Assembly: GCA_026989475.1 (NCBI GenBank)
Contig: JALSJG010000049.1
Coordinates: 1-5,118 of the forward strand
Source of the DNA: Thermaceae bacterium
Lineage (GTDB): Bacteria; Deinococcota; Deinococci; Deinococcales; Marinithermaceae
Length of the DNA stretch: 5,118 nucleotides
Reading direction: 5' to 3'
The notes under the pieces were generated by a model. It worked only from the letters and a program-made list of their open reading frames with translations. It ran no database searches and had not been told where the DNA came from. Each line of letters begins with the position of its first letter. Position 1 is the first letter of the stretch. Both the position numbers and the translations under genes were made by a program. This document shows positions 1 to 4,467 of the stretch, one piece after another.

Positions 1-383
1 GCCTCGGTGTCGGTGGCCGCCAGGGCGAAACGGAGCGCGGCCTCGTCCTCCGCGCTCCAGCGCCCAAAAAGCCCCTGGTGGGGAAGCCGCCCGAGCGCCA
101 CCACCTCCCGCACCCGCATCCCCTCCGGGACCGGGCCGTTTTGGGGAAGGTAGGCAAGCAACCGCCCCCGCTCCCAGCTGGAGTAACGGGTAAGCGGCCG
201 GTCCATGACCACGACCTCCCCCTCGTAGCGAAGCAGGCCAAGCAGGGCGAGGAGCAACGTGCTCTTCCCCGACCCGTTGGGACCAAGCAGCGCCACCCAC
301 TCCCCGGGACGCACCGCGAGCGTCACCCCGGAAAGCGCCATCCGGCGCCCGTAGCGCACCGTGAGCCCGCGGGCCCTAAGCAC
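1..383 (-). CDS. btuD: Corrinoid ABC importer ATP-binding protein BtuD-like (partial, C-terminus beyond left edge)
   Basis: ATPase subunit that would power corrinoid uptake from the cytoplasmic face of the BtuC permease. The first 127 codons are visible. The Walker A motif GPNGSGKST lies at residues 34-42, and the Q-loop glutamine is Q81 in YLPQ. The signature motif, Walker B and switch histidine lie beyond the edge and cannot be checked. The start chosen is GTG at 383-381. It has GGAGG four bases upstream and overlaps the last codons and stop of btuC by 8 bases, which suggests translational coupling. The N-terminus (MLRARGLTVRYG) matches the usual beginning of FecE/BtuD ATPases. Family assignment as a FecCD-partner ATPase is firm from sequence and context. 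The corrinoid substrate is inferred from the riboswitch that heads the operon; the ATPase itself does not reveal the cargo. Confidence 0.88.
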   Translation of the reverse strand, partial: MLRARGLTVRYGRRMALSGVTLAVRPGEWVALLGPNGSGKSTLLLALLGLLRYEGEVVVMDRPLTRYSSWERGRLLAYLPQNGPVPEGMRVREVVALGRLPHQGLFGRWSAEDEAALRFALAATDTE

Positions 384-1368
384 GCATCCTCCAAAGCAGG
401 TACAGGAAGAAGGGGCCGCCGAGCAGGGTGGTCACCACCCCCACCGGGAGCTCGGCGGGGCGGACGAGGACCCGGGCCAGGGTATCGGCGAGCACCAGGA
501 GGACCGCGCCGCCGAGGGCCGACGCGGGGAGCAGGTAGCGGTAGTCCCCGCCCCCCATCCGCCTGAGCGCGTGGGGCACCACGAGCCCCACGAACCCGAT
601 GATTCCCGCCTCGGCCACCGCCCCGGCGGTGGCCAGGGTGGCGGTGGCGATGAGCGCGAACTTGAGGAGGTCGAGGGGCAGCCCCAGCGTCCGCGCCACC
701 CCCTCCCCGAGCTGCACCGCGTTCAAGACCCGGGCCATCCCCCAAAGCACCGGTAGCGAAAGCACGAGGTAGAGGGCGAGCCGCGCCACCTCCGGCCAGC
801 CCACAAAGGCGAGGTTGCCCAGGGTGTAGGCGAAGACCGCCCGCACCCGGTCGGCGTCCTTCAGCATCAGGTAGGTGGTGAGCCCGGTCAGCACCGAGCC
901 CACCACCACCCCGGCGAGGATCAGGTCCCGTGTGCGTCCCACGCCCCCGGCGAGGACGACCGCCAGGGTCACCGCGAAAAGCGCCCCCAAGAAGGCGGAG
1001 GCGGGCACGAAAAACCCCCCGTGGGACCCGATCCAGTGGGCGTACGCGGGGCTCAGGCTCCCCTCAAGGCTCAGCGCGAGCGCCACCCCGAAGGCGGCGC
1101 CGCTCGCGGTGCCCATCAGGTATGGATCGGCGAGGGGGTTTTTGAAAAGCCCCTGGTAGGCGGCCCCGGAAAGCCCGAGCGCGGCCCCCACCAGCGCCGC
1201 CCCCAGCACCCGGGGGAGCCGGATCGCATAGACCACCGGCGCCCGCTCGGCGAGCCCGGAAAGGACCTGGGAAGGCCCGAGCGCCACCGCCCCCACCGAA
1301 AGCCCCAGCAAGAGGGCGAGCGGCAAGAGGGCGAAAAGCCCGAGCCAAACCCAGGTCCGCCGCGACAT
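376..1368 (-). CDS. btuC: Corrinoid ABC importer permease BtuC-like (FecCD family)
   Basis: Integral membrane permease of 330 residues, the normal length for the FecCD/BtuC family, which forms a homodimeric channel for vitamin B12, siderophores or heme. The sequence is almost entirely hydrophobic segments, consistent with about ten membrane helices. Family hallmarks are visible: RLPR at residues 50-53, a glycine/alanine-rich helix ending in YQGLFKNPLADPYLMG (71-86), the IIGFVGLVVPHALRR stretch that contacts the ATPase, and the C-terminal ELPVGVVTTLLGGPFFLYLL segment. The ATG start at 1368-1366 directly follows the btuF stop (TAG then ATG, no gap), so expression probably depends on translational coupling to btuF. 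The stop overlaps the start of the ATPase gene. The family is certain. The corrinoid specificity is inferred from the upstream riboswitch; the alternative is an iron-siderophore or heme permease. Confidence 0.93.
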   Translation of the reverse strand: MSRRTWVWLGLFALLPLALLLGLSVGAVALGPSQVLSGLAERAPVVYAIRLPRVLGAALVGAALGLSGAAYQGLFKNPLADPYLMGTASGAAFGVALALSLEGSLSPAYAHWIGSHGGFFVPASAFLGALFAVTLAVVLAGGVGRTRDLILAGVVVGSVLTGLTTYLMLKDADRVRAVFAYTLGNLAFVGWPEVARLALYLVLSLPVLWGMARVLNAVQLGEGVARTLGLPLDLLKFALIATATLATAGAVAEAGIIGFVGLVVPHALRRMGGGDYRYLLPASALGGAVLLVLADTLARVLVRPAELPVGVVTTLLGGPFFLYLLWRMRA

Positions 1369-2247
1369 CTACTTCAGGACCTCGGGGTGAATGCAGCGGA
1401 TCAGGACCCGGAGCCCCTCCGCAACCCGCGGCCCCGGCCGGTGCACCACGTCGGTCTCGGCCTTTTTAAGCTCGCAGACCCGGCCTTTTCGCACCGCCTG
1501 GATCCGATCCCACCCTGGACGCTTCCTTAACGCCTCGAGGTTTACCCCGTGGGGCGCGTCGCCGAGAACGATCACCTCGGGGTTTTTCTCCACCACGAAC
1601 TCGGGGCTGATCTTGGGAAAGAGGCCGAGCTCAGGGGGCACGATGTTCTTCCCCCGGGCCTTTTGAATCAGGACGCCGATGAAGGAGTCCGGCCCCACGG
1701 TGTAGGGGGTGGCGTCGATCTCGTAGTAGACGGTGGGCCGGGCCTTGGCCTTGGCGGCCTCGGACTCGAGCGCGTACACCTCGGACTGGATGCGGGCGAC
1801 GAGCGCCTCCGCCTGGGCCTCCCGGTTCAGCAGGCGGCCGAGCTTGCGAGCGGTTTCGAAGATGTCCTCGTAGGTCTCGGTATTGACCGCGTAGACCGGG
1901 ATCCCGGCCTTGGCCAGCCGGTCCACCAGCTTGCCATACTTCGAGGCGATCACGAGATCCGGCTCGAGGGAGACGATGAGCTCGACGTTGGGATCATAAA
2001 GCCCACCGGCCTTGGGGAGCTTTTGGACCGCCTCGGGCCAGTTCGAGTAGTTGTCGGTGGCCACGATCTTGTCGCAGGCCCCGAGGGCGCAGATCGTCTC
2101 GGTGGCCGAGGGCAGCATCACCACGATGCGCTTTGGCTCGGCGGGGATCGTGACCTTCCGGCCGAGGTCGTCGGTGACCACCAACGGGTAGCTCGTGGCA
2201 AGCGCGAGACCCAGAAGCCAGAGTGCCGCAAGGAACCGCTTGAACAT
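1369..2247 (-). CDS. btuF: Corrinoid-binding periplasmic protein BtuF-like
   Basis: Extracytoplasmic substrate-binding protein of 292 residues that delivers the corrinoid to the BtuC permease. A signal peptide covers about residues 1-18 (FKR followed by a hydrophobic core, then ALATS). It has no lipobox cysteine, so it is probably soluble or retained by its signal. The mature part shows the class III binding-protein pattern: DDLGRKVTIPAEPKRIVVMLPSATE begins near residue 26, followed by ALGACDKIVATDNYSNWP, the linker-type LEPDLVIAS, and the C-terminal RPGPRVAEGL typical of BtuF/FecB proteins. Cysteines C53 and C58 might form a short disulfide. The open frame extends upstream to 2499, but that part lies in the riboswitch. 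ATG at 2247-2245 is chosen because AGGAGGTGG sits just upstream and the signal peptide begins there. The cobalamin riboswitch makes corrinoid the likely ligand. Confidence 0.92.
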   Translation of the reverse strand: MFKRFLAALWLLGLALATSYPLVVTDDLGRKVTIPAEPKRIVVMLPSATETICALGACDKIVATDNYSNWPEAVQKLPKAGGLYDPNVELIVSLEPDLVIASKYGKLVDRLAKAGIPVYAVNTETYEDIFETARKLGRLLNREAQAEALVARIQSEVYALESEAAKAKARPTVYYEIDATPYTVGPDSFIGVLIQKARGKNIVPPELGLFPKISPEFVVEKNPEVIVLGDAPHGVNLEALRKRPGWDRIQAVRKGRVCELKKAETDVVHRPGPRVAEGLRVLIRCIHPEVLK

Positions 2248-2397
2248 ACGTCCACCTCCTCCGTACCCGCGCGGCCGCCCCGGAGGTGGGGAAGGGAAAC
2301 GCCCCACCGGGGAACGGCGGGGCGAAAAAGCCAAAGCGCTTTTTACCCCCGTTTCCCCTCTTCCGCGAGAGGTGCCCGGGGCGGGGACCCCAGGGCT
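2248..2397 (-). promoter_or_regulatory. Riboswitch expression platform with Shine-Dalgarno-sequestering hairpin
   Basis: GC-rich leader between the aptamer and the btuF start. The btuF ribosome binding site GGAGGTGG (2259-2252) has a perfect 8-base complement CCACCTCC (2289-2282) upstream, giving an RBS-hiding hairpin with a 22-nt loop. That anti-RBS strand can instead pair with GGTGGGG (2308-2302) as a 7-bp stem, CCCCACC being at 2291-2285, which would free the site. Further upstream is a larger hairpin (2351-2318): CGGGG/CCCCG, a 2x2 internal loop, then AAAAAGC/GCTTTTT around a GCUUUG loop. Its GCUUU can pair with AAAGU of aptamer loop L5, so it is a candidate P13/L13 kissing element. No convincing intrinsic terminator is present, so control is most likely translational. 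The pairings were found by eye; energies were not computed. Confidence 0.7.
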
Positions 2398-2533
2398 CCC
2401 CTGGCAGGTATTCGGGCTTCCGGGCAACGACGCTGGGGTTCGACGGTTGGCCCGGTTACCGTTGCGGGACAGCGCCGGACTTTCACCGGACTTCCCCACT
2501 TTAAGCCTGGACTACGCGCCCAGGCACCAGGGG
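2398..2533 (-). ncRNA. Cobalamin (B12) riboswitch aptamer
   Basis: Metabolite-sensing RNA in the 5' leader of the btuF operon, read on the minus strand. The B12-box core GCTGTCCCGCAACGGTAA is at 2473-2456, preceded by GGGGAAGTCCGGTGAAAGT (P4/P5 with the L5 loop UGAAAGU). The conserved 3' segment GAATACCTGCC is at 2413-2403. Supporting pairings seen directly are: closing stem CCCCTGG (2533-2527) with CCAGGGG (2404-2398), 7 bp; GCCTGG (2525-2520) with CCAGGC (2510-2505); and CCGGGC (2455-2450) with GCCCGG (2425-2420). At about 136 nt it is compact for the family, so peripheral stems are probably reduced. In known examples cobalamin binding represses the downstream uptake genes; that polarity is expected here but not shown by sequence alone. 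Confidence 0.93.
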
Positions 2534-2554
2534 CCTCGATCAGGCGACCTCGCG

Positions 2555-2576
2555 CCCCCTAGCGGGGGACGCCCCC
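2555..2576. repeat. Alternating C5/G5/C5 tracts with mutually exclusive hairpins
   Basis: On the plus strand CCCCC (2555-2559), GGGGG (2564-2568) and CCCCC (2572-2576) are separated by 4- and 3-base spacers. The central G tract can pair with either flanking C tract, but not both. The element lies between the riboswitch aptamer and the divergent promoter region. It may be part of the 5' end of the riboswitch transcript or a protein site. No function can be assigned from sequence. Confidence 0.4.
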
Positions 2577-2618
2577 AGGTTACCCGAGCCCGGCCGGGGG
2601 GGCAAGCAGGCCCGGGGT

Positions 2619-2633
2619 ACCCTTGACAAGGGT
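2619..2633. promoter_or_regulatory. 15-bp perfect palindrome, candidate operator overlapping a -35-like TTGACA
   Basis: ACCCTTGACAAGGGT is a perfect inverted repeat around a central A at 2626. It contains a consensus sigma-70 -35 hexamer TTGACA on the plus strand (2623-2628) and TTGTCA on the minus strand (2629-2624). A repressor bound here could block either of the two divergent transcription units. The regulator is unknown and no regulator gene is visible in the window. Confidence 0.45.
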
Positions 2634-2646
2634 TTGGGGGTAAAAT
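2623..2646 (+). promoter_or_regulatory. Possible promoter of the thioredoxin/Cys-rich cassette (unusual spacing)
   Basis: TTGACA at 2623-2628 is followed by TAAAAT at 2641-2646. Both are close to consensus, but the gap is only 12 bp instead of about 17, so they may not function together. If TAAAAT is the -10, transcription would begin near 2653 and leave only about ten bases before the ATG at 2664. No convincing -10 was found for the minus-strand btuF transcript. Confidence 0.35.
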
Positions 2647-2663
2647 CAGAACGGGTAGAGAAA

Positions 2664-3272
2664 ATGGAGGGTCGTGAGAAGCCGCTTTTGGTCTTCATTT
2701 ACGGGGCTGCGTTTGGAGCTGCCCTAGCCACTATCGTAGCCGTGCTCCTCTTCGCGACCCGCCCCGACCGAACCCGGGTGCGCCTGCAACGCCAGCTCAT
2801 CGAGGCGGAGCGCCCCCGGACGCTGGCCCCGATCCCGCTGGTGGACTCCGGCGGCCGGAAGGTCGTGCTCGACCCCCAAGGGCCCGCGCTCTACTACTTC
2901 CACCTGGAGGGGTGTTCTGCCTGCGCCCGCGCCGAGAAGGCGCTGGGCCGCTGGCTCGACCGGAAACCGGACGTGGCCCTGGTGGTGATCGCCCTTCCCC
3001 GGGACGGCGAGATCGGCCAGGAGCTCAAGGAAGCGATGCGCAAGGGCCCCTGGCGCAACCACCCCCGGGTCGAGATCTACTTCGACCCCAACCGCGAAAC
3101 CCCGGGTAGCTGGGGGGTCAAGGCCTTCCCCCCCTTTCTGGCGGTGCGGGACCGCCGGGTCCTTGGACAGATCGAAGGCTTTCCGGAGGGGGATCTCTCC
3201 CTCGCGTCGTTGCTCGACCGGCTGGTGGAAACCCTCGATACCGGAGATGGGAAAGGAGGTGAGAAGGGATGA
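2664..3272 (+). CDS. Membrane-anchored thioredoxin-fold protein (CSAC motif)
   Basis: Predicted thiol-disulfide oxidoreductase-like protein of 202 residues. One hydrophobic segment (about residues 8-31) anchors it in the membrane. A basic, possibly helical linker follows (33-50), then a thioredoxin-like domain: the strand ALYYFHLEGC leads into a CSAC motif at 84-87, with a second strand VALVVIAL (104-111), a long insertion with a helix, and FPPF (155-158) providing the cis-proline site. By analogy with TlpA- or MauD-type proteins the domain should face outside the cytoplasm, although the arginine-rich linker makes topology by charge ambiguous. ATG at 2664 is the only ATG near the anchor. Its ribosome binding site is weak (GGGTAGAG), and a TTG at 2634 is less likely. 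The stop overlaps the Cys-rich gene by 4 bases (ATGA), so that protein is the obvious candidate substrate; this is inference. Confidence 0.85.
   Translation: MEGREKPLLVFIYGAAFGAALATIVAVLLFATRPDRTRVRLQRQLIEAERPRTLAPIPLVDSGGRKVVLDPQGPALYYFHLEGCSACARAEKALGRWLDRKPDVALVVIALPRDGEIGQELKEAMRKGPWRNHPRVEIYFDPNRETPGSWGVKAFPPFLAVRDRRVLGQIEGFPEGDLSLASLLDRLVETLDTGDGKGGEKG
3252..3262 (+). promoter_or_regulatory. Near-perfect Shine-Dalgarno of the Cys-rich gene
   Basis: AAAGGAGGTGA matches the anti-Shine-Dalgarno end of bacterial 16S rRNA over its whole length and sits 9 bases (from GGAGG) before the ATG at 3269. It lies inside the 3' end of the thioredoxin-like gene. It is the best ribosome binding site in the window, which suggests the small protein is made in excess over its neighbours. 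Confidence 0.85.
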
Positions 3273-3628
3273 AGGCGGTGCGGCGTCTGGTACTTCTCTT
3301 CGTGGCGGTCGCCGTTTTGAGCCTGGTCTGGGCGACGAAGGCCACGCCCGGCCCAAAACCGCCGTCCGGGGACGCCGGCGTGGAGCCCCAGCGCGTCTGC
3401 CGCGAGACCTTCTACCCCCGATTCAGCTACTGCACCTCCACGAGCTGCCCGTGGGACTGGGGCTGCTGGGCGGACCCGTTTGAGCCGAACGGTCAAGAGT
3501 GGGGGTATTACACCGTCGTCGAGATCTGGCGGACCTGCTACTATGACTGCGTAACCGGCGAGCTTTATTTCTGCGACGAGGACTACGACGTGAGCACGAC
3601 CTGGGCCGAGTGCGGCGGTTGCTGCTAG
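3269..3628 (+). CDS. Small secreted cysteine- and aromatic-rich protein, unknown function
   Basis: A 119-residue protein that I do not recognise as a named family. Residues 1-22 look like a Sec signal peptide: basic KAVRR, a hydrophobic core, then VWA with possible cleavage after A22 or A25. No lipobox is present. A proline/glycine-rich linker (26-40) precedes the core. The core holds all ten cysteines (44, 55, 60, 66, 90, 94, 102, 115, 118, 119), an even number suited to five disulfides, plus six tryptophans and eight tyrosines. The chain ends in CGGCC. The mature part is acidic. Its ATG overlaps the stop of the thioredoxin-like gene and an excellent ribosome binding site precedes it; the exporter ATPase starts two bases after its stop. 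It could be a bacteriocin-like or signalling peptide, a structural surface protein, or an enzyme subunit with modified residues. None of these can be chosen from sequence. Confidence 0.85.
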   Translation: MKAVRRLVLLFVAVAVLSLVWATKATPGPKPPSGDAGVEPQRVCRETFYPRFSYCTSTSCPWDWGCWADPFEPNGQEWGYYTVVEIWRTCYYDCVTGELYFCDEDYDVSTTWAECGGCC

Positions 3629-3630
3629 GC

Positions 3631-4287
3631 ATGCTTCGGGTTCGCGAGGTATACCACCGCTACGCCGGAACCGTCGCGCTTCGGGGGGTGAACTTCGAAG
3701 CGGCGCGGGGGGTCGTCGGACTGCTCGGGCTGAACGGCGCGGGCAAGACGACCCTCCTGCGCCTGATCGCCACCACGCTGCGCTTGCAGCGGGGGCAGAT
3801 CGAGATCGCGGGTCACCCGGTCGCGCGGGTCGAGATGGTACGACCGCTGCTCGGATACCTGCCGCAGCAGTTCGACTTCCTGAAAACGGCCACCCTCGCC
3901 GAAACCCTCGGCTTCCTCTCCCACCTCCGCGGCTACCGCGTGACCCAGAAGCGAATCGAGGCCGTACTCGAGCGGGTGGGGCTCGCCGAACGGGCGAACG
4001 CCCGCGTTGGCGAGCTCTCCGGCGGGATGATGCGGCGGCTCGGACTCGCCCAGGCGCTCGTCCACGATCCCCGGCTGCTGATCGTGGACGAGCCCTCGGC
4101 CGGGCTGGACCCCGAGGGCCGGGTGGAGATGCGCCGGATCCTCGCCGGTCTGGGCGAGGACCGGCTGGTGCTGATGTCCACCCACATCGCCGAGGACGTC
4201 ATGGCCACGACCCGACAGCTGCTCGTGCTGCACCGGGGGAGGTTGCTCTACCAGGGGGACCTCGCTCCCTTCATTCGGCGGGCGTAG
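3631..4287 (+). CDS. ABC-2-type exporter ATP-binding protein, interrupted by an in-frame TAG
   Basis: ATPase of a CcmA/NatA-like ABC-2 exporter, 218 residues to the first stop. All nucleotide-binding motifs are intact: Walker A GLNGAGKTT (33-41), Q-loop Q79 in YLPQ, signature LSGGM (129-133), Walker B LLIVDEP with catalytic E154 (149-155), D-loop SAGLD (156-160) and switch H185. ATG at 3631 is chosen because it gives the standard N-terminus (MLRVREVYHRYAG) and follows the Cys-rich gene by two bases. Its own ribosome binding site is poor, so coupling to the preceding gene is likely. Members of this family usually carry a C-terminal extension. Here it follows in the same frame after TAG 4285-4287, so the protein is either truncated but possibly active, made full-length by readthrough, or misread by a sequencing error. 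Substrate unknown; neighbours suggest the Cys-rich product or something released with it. Confidence 0.88.
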   Translation: MLRVREVYHRYAGTVALRGVNFEAARGVVGLLGLNGAGKTTLLRLIATTLRLQRGQIEIAGHPVARVEMVRPLLGYLPQQFDFLKTATLAETLGFLSHLRGYRVTQKRIEAVLERVGLAERANARVGELSGGMMRRLGLAQALVHDPRLLIVDEPSAGLDPEGRVEMRRILAGLGEDRLVLMSTHIAEDVMATTRQLLVLHRGRLLYQGDLAPFIRRA

Positions 4288-4467
4288 GGGGCGGTGTTCG
4301 AAGGACCGCCGCCGCCCGGCGAGCACCTGGTGACCCGCACCCTGGGGGACGGCCGGGTCCGCTACCTGGCCCGGGTCCCGGGCCCCGAAGCGCAGCCGGT
4401 TCCGGAGCCCAGCCTGGAAGACGCCTTCCTGTACCACGCCCTGGTAGCGCAGGGGGAGGCTTCGTGA
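4288..4467 (+). pseudogene. Detached C-terminal domain of the exporter ATPase (after in-frame stop)
   Basis: The 59 codons after TAG 4285-4287, in the same frame as the ATPase, read as a normal C-terminal accessory domain: GAVFEG at its start, RVRYLARV in the middle, then the characteristic PSLEDAFLYHALV near the end, before TGA at 4465-4467. Codon use is as GC3-rich as the rest and no second lesion is visible, so decay has barely begun if this is a pseudogene. The TGA forms a GTGA overlap with the next gene, and that gene's ribosome binding site lies inside this stretch, as expected of an ancestral full-length frame. A full-length reading would give about 278 residues. Independent translation from GTG 4294 is possible but poorly supported. 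Confidence 0.75.

Noticed and set aside
2318..2351. Intrinsic transcription terminator in the btuF leader
   Set aside because: The hairpin's upper stem is A/T-rich and the only U run is inside the stem, not after it. The ribosome-binding-site hairpin gives a better mechanism.
2248..2499. An 84-residue N-terminal extension of the BtuF frame
   Set aside because: The stretch overlaps the riboswitch aptamer core and the expression platform, its translation is low-complexity, and a signal peptide plus strong ribosome binding site start precisely at 2247.
1549..2562. Long plus-strand open frame opposite btuF
   Set aside because: It is a mirror of the btuF coding strand in GC-rich DNA, its translation is repetitive and G/L/D-rich with no domain, and its end runs through the riboswitch.
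2634..2663. TTG start at 2634 for the thioredoxin-like protein
   Set aside because: It would lie upstream of the -10-like TAAAAT, has no ribosome binding site, and adds ten residues with no role. ATG 2664 is simpler.
3269..3628. Lipoprotein or lactococcin 972-type bacteriocin
   Set aside because: There is no lipobox cysteine after the signal peptide, and I see no lactococcin 972-like sequence. The ten-Cys core fits neither call.
3625..4437. Long minus-strand open frame opposite the exporter ATPase
   Set aside because: It is an antisense shadow: the plus strand shows every ABC ATPase motif, and the antisense translation has no recognisable feature or ribosome binding site.
4294..4467. Separate small gene starting at GTG 4294
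   Set aside because: No convincing ribosome binding site, and the translation is plainly the missing end of the upstream ATPase in the same frame.
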